Part shown: piece after piece, positions 49,665-57,836 of the stretch | How the letters are laid out: each line of letters begins with the position of its first letter | Position numbering within the stretch: the stretch's first letter is position 1 | Assembly (NCBI GenBank): GCA_963755375.1 | Contig: CAVWKG010000006.1 | Coordinates: 186,001-250,000 of the forward strand | Length of the DNA: 64,000 nucleotides | Source of the DNA: Bog-473 sp963755375 | Lineage (GTDB): Bacteria > Actinomycetota > Acidimicrobiia > Acidimicrobiales > RAAP-2 | Direction: 5' to 3' | Position numbers and translations under genes: made by a program | The notes under the pieces: generated by a model | What the model was told of the DNA's origin: nothing | Databases searched by the model: none | What the model saw: the letters and a program-made list of their open reading frames with translations, nothing else

Positions 49665-51175
49665 TGGTGCCAACGACGGCAAGCAGTGCGACGCACCTCG
49701 ATGTCTTGATCGTCGGCGCCGGACTGTCCGGCATCGGTGCCGGCCACCACCTTCAGACCGAGTGTCCCTGGGCTGACTACGCCATCTTCGAGGCCCGCGA
49801 CGCGATCGGAGGGACTTGGGACATCTTCCGCTATCCGGGCATCCGTTCCGACTCGGAGATGCACACGTTGGGCTATTCCTTCCGGCCTTGGGACGGCGAG
49901 AAGTCAATCGCTGACGGAGACTCCATATTGCAGTACATCAAGGACACCGCCAGCGAGTCCCACGTCGACGCCCACATCCGATTCAACCACCGGGTCGTCG
50001 CGGGCAACTGGTCGACGCCCGATTCGCTCTGGCACATCACGGTAGAGCGGACGGACACCGACGAGACCATGGAGCTCACGGCCGCCTTTCTCTTCTCGTG
50101 CAGCGGCTACTACCGTTACGACCACGGGTACCTGCCCGACTTCGAAGGGATGGATGACTTCGCCGGCACCATCGTGCATCCGCAGGCCTGGCCTGAGGGG
50201 CTCGACTTCGCCGAAAAGAGGTTCGTGGTCATCGGCAGTGGAGCCACCGCGGTCACGCTGGTCCCCGCGCTTGCTCGGTCCGCCTCCCATGTGACCATGC
50301 TGCAGCGGTCGCCAAGCTATGTCGCCTCCTTGCCGGAGAAGAGCCCTGTCGTGGCGATGCTGCGCAAGGTCCTGCCGGCGAAGCAGGCCGGCGCGGCCGC
50401 GAAATGGTTCCATGCCTTCCTCGCCCAGGCCTTCTATCGGGTCTGTCGGAAGTACCCGGTACTGGTGCGAGCGATGCTGTCCAAGGGCCTGAAGCGCCAA
50501 TTACCTCCCGGTTACGACATTGCCACGCACTTCACCCCCCGCTACGACCCTTGGGACCAACGCTTCTGTGCCGTGCCGAACGGCGACCTCTTTAAGTCCA
50601 TCTCGGCCGGCGCGGCATCTGTGGTCACCGACGAGATCGATCGCTTCACCGAACGCGGCCTCCTGCTGACCTCGGGTGACGAACTCGAGGCCGACATCAT
50701 CGTGACCGCGACCGGTCTCGAGTTGCTCTTCCTCGGCGGCATCGCGCTCAGCGTGGACGGTGCGCATGTCGATCCCTCGACCAGACTCACTTATAAGGGG
50801 ATGATGATCGAAGGCGTGCCGAACCTGGCGGTGGCCATCGGATACACCAACGCGTCGTGGACCCTGAAGTGCGACCTCACATGTGACTACGTGTGTCGCC
50901 TGCTGAACTACGTGCACGAACACGGGCTGACCCGCTGTGTGACGCACAACCGTGATGCCTCCGCCAGGTCGGGCCCGATTCTCGAACTGACTTCGGGGTA
51001 CATTCAGCGCGCAGCTCATCTCTTGCCACAACAGGGGACGAAGTACCCCTGGAAGGTCCATCAGAGCTACTGGCGCGACTACCGCGCCTTGAAGTCGGGT
51101 GACATCAACGACTCATTCATGGAGTTCTCCGGACCGAAGATGCCCGAAAAGACCTTCGAGCCCGTCGGGTCGTGA
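49664..51175 (+). CDS. EthA-like Baeyer-Villiger/FAD monooxygenase
   Basis: About 503 residues from ATG 49664. FAD-binding 'VLIVGAGLSGIGAGHHLQTE' and 'GGTWDIFRYPGIRSDSEMHT', Baeyer-Villiger fingerprint 'FAGTIVHPQAWPEG', NADPH-binding 'VVIGSGATAVTLVPALARSA'. Alignment by eye follows M. tuberculosis EthA closely through the C-terminal 'GYTNASWTLKCDLTCDYVCR'. Inserts oxygen into ketones or oxidises sulfur. A TetR gene lies 3' and another 5' of this cluster, as EthR does in mycobacteria, but order differs. Confidence 0.9.
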   Translation: MVPTTASSATHLDVLIVGAGLSGIGAGHHLQTECPWADYAIFEARDAIGGTWDIFRYPGIRSDSEMHTLGYSFRPWDGEKSIADGDSILQYIKDTASESHVDAHIRFNHRVVAGNWSTPDSLWHITVERTDTDETMELTAAFLFSCSGYYRYDHGYLPDFEGMDDFAGTIVHPQAWPEGLDFAEKRFVVIGSGATAVTLVPALARSASHVTMLQRSPSYVASLPEKSPVVAMLRKVLPAKQAGAAAKWFHAFLAQAFYRVCRKYPVLVRAMLSKGLKRQLPPGYDIATHFTPRYDPWDQRFCAVPNGDLFKSISAGAASVVTDEIDRFTERGLLLTSGDELEADIIVTATGLELLFLGGIALSVDGAHVDPSTRLTYKGMMIEGVPNLAVAIGYTNASWTLKCDLTCDYVCRLLNYVHEHGLTRCVTHNRDASARSGPILELTSGYIQRAAHLLPQQGTKYPWKVHQSYWRDYRALKSGDINDSFMEFSGPKMPEKTFEPVGS

Positions 51176-51194
51176 GACGGACCGAGGAACGGCG

Positions 51195-52058
51195 ATGAAG
51201 GATTTCAGCGGACGGGTCGCTGCCATTACCGGAGCGGGTTCGGGCATCGGGCGAGCGCTCGCCCACGCATTGGCTCGACGCGGTGCACACCTCGCTCTCA
51301 GCGACATCGACGACACGGGCCTCGCCGAGACCGTGGCGCAGAGCGGTGTTTTCGACGTCAAGATCACGTCTCAGCACCTGGATGTCGCCGACCGGGATGC
51401 CGTCTACCACTGGGCCGATTGCGTCGTCGCCGAACACGGCACGGCCAACATGATCATCAACAACGCCGGGGTGGCACTGGGTGCGACCGTCGAGTCCATG
51501 TCCTATGAGGACTTCGAATGGCTGATGAACATCAACTTCTGGGGTGTGGTCTACGGGACGAAGTCCTTCCTGCCCTACTTGAGACAGTCCGGCGACGGTC
51601 ACATCGTGAATCTCTCCAGTGTCTTCGGCCTCATCAGCGTGCCTGCCCAATCCGCCTATAACTCGGCCAAGTTCGCGGTCCGGGGGTTCACCGACTCCCT
51701 GCGCATGGAACTCGATATTGAGGGGGCCAACGTTTCCGTGACGACCATCCACCCGGGTGGGGTCAAAACGAACATCGCCCGGCATGCACGAATGGACCCA
51801 AGCGTCCGTGACATTGTTGGGGACACGGAGGCGGTCCGGGAGTCTGAGCGAGCCTTCATCACCAGTCCTGAAAAGGCGGCTGAGCAGATCCTCACCGCGG
51901 TCCGCCGCGGCCGCCGGCGCGCGCTGATCGGCCCTGACGCCAAGGCGATCGATCTCGTGTCGCGGCTGCCGGCCACGATCTACCAGTCGGTTCTGACCCG
52001 GGGCGCCGCTAACCTCTTCCGCCGCGCCACAGCTACGCGCGGGCACCGAATCCATTGA
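51195..52058 (+). CDS. Short-chain dehydrogenase/reductase
   Basis: 287 residues from ATG 51195, with GAGGAA upstream. 'AAITGAGSGIGRALAHALARRG' binds NAD(P); 'NNAG', Ser in 'VNLSSVFG' and the YxxxK of 'SAYNSAKFAVRG' form the active site. Probably oxidises an alcohol to the ketone used by the preceding monooxygenase, or reduces its product. The 3' end overlaps the convergent TetR gene by 26 bp. Confidence 0.92.
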   Translation: MKDFSGRVAAITGAGSGIGRALAHALARRGAHLALSDIDDTGLAETVAQSGVFDVKITSQHLDVADRDAVYHWADCVVAEHGTANMIINNAGVALGATVESMSYEDFEWLMNINFWGVVYGTKSFLPYLRQSGDGHIVNLSSVFGLISVPAQSAYNSAKFAVRGFTDSLRMELDIEGANVSVTTIHPGGVKTNIARHARMDPSVRDIVGDTEAVRESERAFITSPEKAAEQILTAVRRGRRRALIGPDAKAIDLVSRLPATIYQSVLTRGAANLFRRATATRGHRIH

Positions 52059-52629
52059 GCGCCGCGCCGAGAGCCAGTCGCCAACGTCGCTCAATGGACT
52101 CCGTGGAGGTCCCGAGCCGGCCAGCAGCCTCGGCGAATGCCATGCCTTGGATCAGCGCGACGAGGACGTGCGCCACGTCCGTCTCGTCGCCCCGCAATCG
52201 ACCCGCTTCGATGCACCGCCGCACCCGGCCCACGATCAGGATGCGGACCGAGCTCGTGGCCGACAGTTCCTCTGGTCCAGGCGAGAAAGCCGCGAACGGC
52301 CGGGAGAACATGACCTCTGCCAATTCGCGGTTGACCCGGACGAATCGGCGGTACGCACTCGCCAGGGTCCACAGGTCAGCCACCGGGTCAGCGCTCTCCG
52401 GCAGCGCCGACAGCTCACTCGAGAGCTGTCGGAAACCCTCGAAGTAGAGCTCTCTGACTACTCCCGCCTTGTCCCCGAACAGCTCGTAGAGGGCGGGGGC
52501 CGACGTGTCCGCCCGGGCCGCCAACGACCGCGCCGTAAGCCCAGCCGCACCTTCGTCGGCGAGAAGATCTCTCGCGACGGCAAGCACTCGACTACGAAGT
52601 TCCGGGGTCCGCTGCTTTGTCCGAGGCAT
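52033..52629 (-). CDS. TetR-family transcriptional repressor
   Basis: 198 residues. HTH 'SRVLAVARDLLADEGAAGLTARSLAARADTSAPALYELFGDKAGVV'; WHG-type C-terminal domain ('RFVRVNRELAEVMFSRPFAAF'). Divergent from the crotonase gene with 106 bp between starts, where direct repeats lie, so it likely controls that gene. Confidence 0.9.
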   Translation of the reverse strand: MPRTKQRTPELRSRVLAVARDLLADEGAAGLTARSLAARADTSAPALYELFGDKAGVVRELYFEGFRQLSSELSALPESADPVADLWTLASAYRRFVRVNRELAEVMFSRPFAAFSPGPEELSATSSVRILIVGRVRRCIEAGRLRGDETDVAHVLVALIQGMAFAEAAGRLGTSTESIERRWRLALGAALNGFGARA

Positions 52630-52677
52630 CAGGTGTTCCTGGTGGGACCCGCTATTTGACGGCAGCCTCGGAGTTTA

Positions 52678-52697
52678 GAAACATCGTTCCGAAACAT
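52678..52697. repeat. Direct repeats in the TetR/crotonase promoter
   Basis: GAAACAT occurs at 52678-52684 and 52691-52697, 13 bases apart, in the AT-rich stretch between the divergent TetR and crotonase starts. Possible regulator half-sites, but TetR operators are normally inverted rather than direct. Confidence 0.3.
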
Positions 52698-52735
52698 TGA
52701 TCCAATATAGACTGCTATTTCGACCCGGAGGGGCC

Positions 52736-53416
52736 ATGCCAGATGCCGTCACCTACGCCCGGACCGACCCCGTCAGCACGATCACCATCGACGACGGCAA
52801 GGTCAACGTCTTCACGATCCCCATGCTGCGATCGCTCCACGAGGCCTTCGACCTCGCGGAACGCGACCAGACGGTCGTCCTGCTGAAGGGAAGGCCCGGT
52901 TGCTTCACAGCCGGTTTCGACCTGCAGACGCTCGGCGGACCACGCCAGGACGTCATCACCATCCTGAGGCTGGGAGCGTCGTTGGCCGAGCGCATCCTTT
53001 CCTTCCCCGCACCGGTGACGATCGCCTGCACCGGCCATGCGTTCCCCGCCGGCGCCTTCCTTCTGATGGCGGCTGACGCGCGTATCGGTGCCGAAGGGCC
53101 ATTCAGGCTGGGACTCAACGAAGTTCGCATTGGGCTCACTTTGCCGTGGTTCGCCATCGCGCTCGCCCGGCATCGCCTCACCCCGGCGCGCTTCGATCAC
53201 GCAGCGATAGCGGGCGACATGTTCGACCCGCAGATGGCCAGGGAAGCGGGGCTGCTGGACAGGGTGGTCTCGCCACCGGAACTCGGCTCTTTTGCGCTCG
53301 ACGTTGCCCGGGACCTTGGCTCCCTCGACCGCGCCGCGCATGCGGCCACCAAGCTGCGAGTCCGCACTCCGGTGCTCAACGAGCTGCGGGCTTCCATTGA
53401 CGCCGAGCTGAACTGA
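52736..53416 (+). CDS. Enoyl-CoA hydratase/isomerase family protein (crotonase)
   Basis: 226 residues from ATG 52736 with GGAGGGG upstream. Crotonase fold: 'LLKGRPGCFTAGFDLQTLGG' and 'HAFPAGAFLLMAADARIGAEG' supply the oxyanion hole and the typical helix; 'RLGLNEVRIGLTLPWFA' follows. Acts on an enoyl-CoA or related thioester, probably in fatty-acid or steroid-side-chain breakdown with the neighbouring genes. Confidence 0.9.
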   Translation: MPDAVTYARTDPVSTITIDDGKVNVFTIPMLRSLHEAFDLAERDQTVVLLKGRPGCFTAGFDLQTLGGPRQDVITILRLGASLAERILSFPAPVTIACTGHAFPAGAFLLMAADARIGAEGPFRLGLNEVRIGLTLPWFAIALARHRLTPARFDHAAIAGDMFDPQMAREAGLLDRVVSPPELGSFALDVARDLGSLDRAAHAATKLRVRTPVLNELRASIDAELN

Positions 53417-53477
53417 TCCCCAATGCTGCCAACGAAGAATACTGGACACATGGCCTCATTCGACCCATGATCAACGT

Positions 53478-54008
53478 ATGGAGTCCCCGTCTTTGTTCGA
53501 AACGGTGATCGGTTTTCCCAGCGCAGTACTCCGGCTTCCCTCCTCGGCCTTGGCGACGCTCGAGGCCATCAACGAAGTCACCGAGCGGATGGACCGCCTG
53601 ATGACCCTTCTGGATCGACTGGAAGGGGGCGTGAACAGGGCGGGTTCGGGCATGGACTTCGCCGCCCTCGGCATCTCTAGCGCCGTCTCGGGGTTGGAGC
53701 AGGCGGTCGGGATGCTGGACTCGTCACTGCCGTCTCTTTCGGACTCTGCCTCCGCACTCCGCTTTCTCACCGTGCGACTCAGCGGAGTCGCGATCGAACT
53801 GGCCAACGAACTCCCCAAAGTCACCCGGTCGCTGCAAGAGGTCTCACCGGAGCTCGCCAGCGTTGCCGGTCTGCTCGATGAGCGGTTCACCAATCTGGAC
53901 ACAGTTGTCACGGAGCTGGCGCGGCTTACGGAAACGGTGGTCGGGTCCATCCCGGGCATGCGGCGCGTCTTCCGCGTCACGTCCTCCATCCCCTTCGAAC
54001 CCAGCTGA
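53478..54008 (+). CDS. Hypothetical helical protein
   Basis: 176 residues, almost entirely amphipathic helix with heptad spacing ('TLEAINEVTERMDRLMTLLDRLEGGV', 'LDERFTNLDTVVTELARLTETVV'). No signal peptide or clear membrane span. The architecture is reminiscent of phasin- or apolipoprotein-like surface-binding proteins, but there is no family match I can name. Lies 14 bp before the SCO6745-like gene and is probably co-transcribed with it. Confidence 0.7.
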   Translation: MESPSLFETVIGFPSAVLRLPSSALATLEAINEVTERMDRLMTLLDRLEGGVNRAGSGMDFAALGISSAVSGLEQAVGMLDSSLPSLSDSASALRFLTVRLSGVAIELANELPKVTRSLQEVSPELASVAGLLDERFTNLDTVVTELARLTETVVGSIPGMRRVFRVTSSIPFEPS

Positions 54009-54022
54009 ACAAGGAGGCTCCG

Positions 54023-54775
54023 ATGGGCGCCAAAGAGCAGGACGCCGCGCTCGCTGTCATCAAGGCGACTTCAGTCCCAATTCACGACATCGGCACTGCG
54101 GCCTACCTCAGCCCCGATATCGCCGCGTGGGCGGCTGAGTGGGGTTGGTCCAACCCGTTTGCCTTTTACTTCGCCGGGCGCGGGGGCATGCTCGGAGACG
54201 TCGGGGCAGATGTGGTGACGTCTGCCTGCGGGTGGTTCGAACCAAATGCAGTGCGAGCCATGTTCTCCGAGGGCATCGGCGTCGCCGGGGCCATGGCCGC
54301 CGCGGCTCGGATGGCCGAGGCTCACGGGATGTGGGGCGAGAAGCACTACCGCGGTGTGGAAGGCCTCGAGGAGATCATCGCCGTGACGGAGGAACTCGTC
54401 GACGGGCTCGAGGGCTCCGCCCTTCCTCTCTTCGTTGGCTGGCGGGATGCCGCCCGGTCCGAGTCACCCCCCGGGCGGGCCGCGCAATTGATGCAGATCC
54501 TTCGCGAGTGGCGGGGCGGGATCCACCTGGTCGCCACGACCGCTGTCGGGCTGTCCCCCCTCGAAGCGATCCTGACGAATGAAGGCCCGGGCCAGGCGAA
54601 GTTCTTAGGATGGTCAGAGCCGTTTGCGGACTTCGCCGCCATCAAGGGCCTGCACGACGAGGCCGAGGAGATCACCGACCGCCTCTGCGCGTCGGCCCTC
54701 GTAGATGCCCTCGGAGAAGGACGGTACGCGACCTTCGAGGGCGGGGTCACCAGGTTGCGTGCCGTTACCCCCTAA
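54023..54775 (+). CDS. SCO6745-family protein
   Basis: 250 residues, with AAGGAGG before the ATG. 'DIGTAAYLSPDIAAWAAEWGWSNPFAFYFAGRGGMLGDV' and 'ACGWFEPNAVRAMFSEG' match the actinobacterial SCO6745 group of predicted helical proteins. The biochemical role is unknown; the same group occurs in enduracididine-type and other secondary-metabolite loci, though nothing like that is seen here. Confidence 0.75.
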   Translation: MGAKEQDAALAVIKATSVPIHDIGTAAYLSPDIAAWAAEWGWSNPFAFYFAGRGGMLGDVGADVVTSACGWFEPNAVRAMFSEGIGVAGAMAAAARMAEAHGMWGEKHYRGVEGLEEIIAVTEELVDGLEGSALPLFVGWRDAARSESPPGRAAQLMQILREWRGGIHLVATTAVGLSPLEAILTNEGPGQAKFLGWSEPFADFAAIKGLHDEAEEITDRLCASALVDALGEGRYATFEGGVTRLRAVTP

Positions 54776-54885
54776 AGCCCTTCGGGAGACTTTCCCGGGG
54801 AGGGGCGGAACCCGGGACGGGCTACAGTGAAGGGCTGCTCGGCGGCCGGCTTGGTCGGACCGAGGAGCGTGACGGCCATTGCCAC

Positions 54886-54960
54886 GGACCTGTGGTGCAG
54901 CTCGGAGTGCACGCCGCCCTGTCAAGGCGGAGGTCGCGGGTTCAAATCCCGTCAGGTCCG
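54886..54960 (+). tRNA. tRNA-Asp (anticodon GTC)
   Basis: 75 bases. Acceptor GGACCTG/CAGGTCC with discriminator G, anticodon arm CCGCC-CTGTCAA-GGCGG reading GTC, T-arm CGGG-TTCAAAT-CCCG. CCA not encoded. 46 bp before tRNA-Phe on the same strand. Confidence 0.95.
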
Positions 54961-55006
54961 CTGCCGAGTTCTGAACCGCCTCCGGGCGGTGGGAACTTGG
55001 TTACCC

Positions 55007-55079
55007 GGTCGGGTAGCTCAGTTGGTAGAGCGCGCGCCTGAAAAGCGTGAGGTCACCGGATCGACGCCGGTCCCGACCA
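55007..55079 (+). tRNA. tRNA-Phe (anticodon GAA)
   Basis: 73 bases. Acceptor GGTCGGG/CCCGACC with discriminator A, anticodon arm CGCGC-CTGAAAA-GCGTG reading GAA, with one G-U pair. The T-loop reads ATCGACG, with A instead of the nearly universal T54, which is unusual. CCA not encoded. Confidence 0.92.
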
Positions 55080-55152
55080 CCGGAAGACATCTTGAACACG
55101 AAAATCATCGCCTCGACCGCGGCATCAGCGCGGAGATGACCGCTCTTTCGTG

Positions 55153-55185
55153 AAGCGTGAGGTCGTTGTGTCGACGTCTCCGACC
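55153..55185 (+). repeat. Partial copy of the tRNA-Phe 3' half
   Basis: AAGCGTGAGGTC (55153-55164) repeats tRNA-Phe exactly; TCGACG and TCTCCGACC then follow with the same order as the T-arm and acceptor end. A truncated, diverged 3' tRNA half is what integration at a tRNA gene leaves behind, but no integrase is nearby. The remainder of 55080-55422 has no gene I can support. Confidence 0.5.
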
Positions 55186-55422
55186 GCGAGATGAATTCCC
55201 TCGTCAGAGCGTCGGCCCCCGTCTCAGCCGGCAAGCTGGGCCAAGCCGTGCCCTCTTCGTGCCCTGAGGAAACAGGAACGGGATCCCAATTTGACCATGT
55301 CCGGATCTTCGGATTTCAGCGGGGAGCACTCATTCGACGAGGCGGACGGTCGTTCCTTTGGCTACTTCCGCCAAAATCGGCATTGGGGGCTGAGACGTCG
55401 GAACCGGAAGTACGGTCTTTAA

Positions 55423-56169
55423 ATGTCGAACGAGTACAAGGGCGTGAGCAGCAGCGGGTCGGCCTCAAACGTTGAGGAGCTAGTAGCTGAAGCGGGACTG
55501 ATACCGGCGGCCACGGTGATCCCACTCCGGCAGAGTCCCGCTGGTATGGAGGTACTCCTGCTCCAGCGCAACTCACGCGGGCAGTTCGGGAACATGTGGG
55601 TCTTTCCCGGCGGCCGGGTTGACCCTGAAGACTCTGGCTGGGTGGTCGGCGACGATGCTGAGCTCGAGATGCATGCGGCTCGAGCTGCGGCCGTGCGCGA
55701 AGCGGCTGAAGAGGCATCGCTCGACCTCGACCCCTCTGGCCTGGTGCCCTTCTCGTTCTGGGTACCCCCGCTTGGTGGCGCGAAGCGCTTCGCTACCTGG
55801 TTCTTCCTCATTGAGGTGCGGAACGACGGGAGCGCCGTGGTCGTCGATCAGCTGGAGATCCACCGGTCCGAGTGGATGACGCCGGCGACGGCGATCGCCC
55901 GGGTCAACGCTGCCCAAATGGAGATAGCGCCTCCCACGTTCGCGACCCTGTGGTGGCTGAGAGACCAGACCGACACGCAAGGGGCTACAGCCGCCGCTCG
56001 CTCACGCGAACCGGAGCGGTTTTCCACCCGCATTCGTACCCACGGGGGTGTGATGACCGCTCTGTGGCAAGGCGACGTCGCCTACGACGACGGAGACATG
56101 GATCAGGCCGGTCCTCGTCGACGGTTGATCATGGATCCGGGTACATGGCGGATCGAAATGCATCCCTGA
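55423..56169 (+). CDS. NUDIX hydrolase (NUDT19-like)
   Basis: 248 residues. 'VFPGGRVDPEDSGWVV' followed after an insertion by 'AARAAAVREAAEEASLDL' makes a NUDIX box broken by a loop, the pattern of NUDT19/NUDT7-like CoA diphosphatases. 'GAKRFATWFFLIEV' and 'APPTFATLWWL' are also family-like. Hydrolyses a diphosphate substrate, possibly an acyl-CoA. ATG start without a strong Shine-Dalgarno. Confidence 0.85.
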   Translation: MSNEYKGVSSSGSASNVEELVAEAGLIPAATVIPLRQSPAGMEVLLLQRNSRGQFGNMWVFPGGRVDPEDSGWVVGDDAELEMHAARAAAVREAAEEASLDLDPSGLVPFSFWVPPLGGAKRFATWFFLIEVRNDGSAVVVDQLEIHRSEWMTPATAIARVNAAQMEIAPPTFATLWWLRDQTDTQGATAAARSREPERFSTRIRTHGGVMTALWQGDVAYDDGDMDQAGPRRRLIMDPGTWRIEMHP

Positions 56170-56492
56170 CCAAACGCCGACAACCTTCATCCTGGGTGCC
56201 CTTGTCCTGGGTGTCCTTGTCCTGGGTGTCCTCGGTGCGGGGCTCCCGCCAGAATCCGAAGGGCCCCCAGGTCCACCGTCCGTGCACGCGACGGCCTGGA
56301 GCTCTTCGTCGGCGAAGTCCTCTCCCAGGTCAGCCTCATCTACGAACGTGAAGCTCGCTGGTCCTTCAGCAACGGCGGCACGACCGACAGCACCTGCATC
56401 TTCTGCGGTGCAGACGCTGGATCGTGGCGCACGCAGGGCCGCCGAGGATGAGATGCAGCATTGAGCTGCATCGCGGTCAGACTGTTTGCCTC
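56170..56492. other. Gap with 15-bp tandem repeats and a coding-like remnant
   Basis: Three near-identical 15-bp units beginning CCTGGGTGTCCTTGT run from 56191 to 56235. Beyond them a plus-strand frame from about 56242 to 56448 reads 'GLELFVGEVLSQVSLIYERE' and later 'STCIFCGADAGSWRT', protein-like and with a CxxC, but has no convincing start codon and runs back into the repeats. It may be the 3' remnant of a lost gene. Nothing else supportable lies in this stretch. Confidence 0.35.
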
Positions 56493-57827
56493 ATGAGGCC
56501 TCCGGAGACCAAGTACGTGGCCATCGGGGATGCTGACGTTGCCTACCAGGTCCTCGGAGAGGGACCCTCCGACCTGCTCTTCTTCAACGGACTTGGCAGC
56601 AACGTCGAGATGGCGTGGGAGGACCCCGTCATTGCCGACTTTCTCAGACGGTTGGCGTCGTTACGTCGTTTGATCTTTTTCGATCGACGAGGCACAGTTG
56701 CATCTGACGGTGTACCTCGTAACGCCATACCAACATGGGAGGAGTGGACGGAGGACATCGAAAGCGTCCTCAACGCGGTCGGGTCGGAGCAGACGTCCAT
56801 TCTCGCGAGGGTCGATGCAGGCCCCATTACAATCCTCTATGCCGCTGCACATCCCGAACGGGTCGATTCCCTCGTGCTGTGCAATACCACTGCTCGTTAT
56901 CTGATCGCTGACGCCTATCCGATCGGTTTCACACCTGAGGCGCTTGACTTCGTCGTCGAATTCCTCCGAACGCACTGGGGTACGCCCGAGTTCCTCTCGC
57001 TTGCAAGCGCAGCGGGCTCGGAAGACCCGGTTCGCCGCGATGCCCTTGCCCGGCTCTTCCGGTCGTCAGTCACCCCGAGAACCGCGGCCGCGCAGTACGA
57101 CTACCTGCCTCGGAACCTCGATGTTCGTCCGGTGCTTCCGCTCATCCGGGTGCCCACGCTGGTCCTGAGCGCCGACAATCCAAGCTTTTTGCCCATTACT
57201 CATGGGCGTCATGTGGCCGAACACATCGAGGGATCCAAGTTCGTCGAGCTGCCAGGTCACGACATGTTGATCTTCAGCCAGCAAGACCTGATCTTCGACG
57301 AAGTTGCCGAGTTCTTGACCGGTACGAGACCCGTAACCGACATCGACCGGGTTCTGGTCTCTGTCCTCTTCACCGATATCGTCGGATCAACCGAGCGTGC
57401 GGCCTCGCTGGGTGATCAACGGTGGCGGTCCCTGCTGGATCGCCATGATCAAATTGTCCGCGAGCAACTACGCATATTCCGAGGTCGCGAGGTCAACACG
57501 ACAGGAGACGGCTTCGTCGCTTCATTCGATGGTCCGGCGCGAGCTATCCATTGTAGCCAGATGATCATTGACGCCACCCGAGCCCTTGGTATCGAGCTAC
57601 GCGTGGGTCTCCACACCGGTGAGTGCGAGGTGAGAGGCAACGATCTGGGCGGCCTCGCCGTTCACATCGCCGCTCGGGTCGGTTCTTTGGCCTCACCGAA
57701 CGAGGTTCTTGTCTCGAGCACCGTGAAGGACCTCGTGGTTGGCTCGGGCATCGAATTTCAGGATCGCGGCGAACATGAGCCGAAGGGCGTCCCCGGGAGT
57801 TGGCGCTTGTTCCGCGTCGAGAACTGA
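56493..57827 (+). CDS. Alpha/beta hydrolase - class III adenylate/guanylate cyclase fusion
   Basis: 444 residues from ATG 56493. Residues 1-275 form an alpha/beta-hydrolase ('DLLFFNGLGSNVEMAWEDP', 'FFDRRGTVASDG', 'LVLSADNPSFLPITHGRHVAE'). The expected nucleophile elbow reads 'ARVDAGPITILYAA', with no Ser in GxSxG, so the domain may sense rather than catalyse. Residues ~285-444 form a cyclase domain ('VLFTDIVGSTERAASLGDQRW', 'VNTTGDGFVASFDGPARAI', 'ELRVGLHTGECEVRGNDLGG') with both metal Asp residues. It would make a cyclic nucleotide in response to a small ligand. Confidence 0.9.
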   Translation: MRPPETKYVAIGDADVAYQVLGEGPSDLLFFNGLGSNVEMAWEDPVIADFLRRLASLRRLIFFDRRGTVASDGVPRNAIPTWEEWTEDIESVLNAVGSEQTSILARVDAGPITILYAAAHPERVDSLVLCNTTARYLIADAYPIGFTPEALDFVVEFLRTHWGTPEFLSLASAAGSEDPVRRDALARLFRSSVTPRTAAAQYDYLPRNLDVRPVLPLIRVPTLVLSADNPSFLPITHGRHVAEHIEGSKFVELPGHDMLIFSQQDLIFDEVAEFLTGTRPVTDIDRVLVSVLFTDIVGSTERAASLGDQRWRSLLDRHDQIVREQLRIFRGREVNTTGDGFVASFDGPARAIHCSQMIIDATRALGIELRVGLHTGECEVRGNDLGGLAVHIAARVGSLASPNEVLVSSTVKDLVVGSGIEFQDRGEHEPKGVPGSWRLFRVEN

Positions 57828-57836
57828 CTTGATCGC

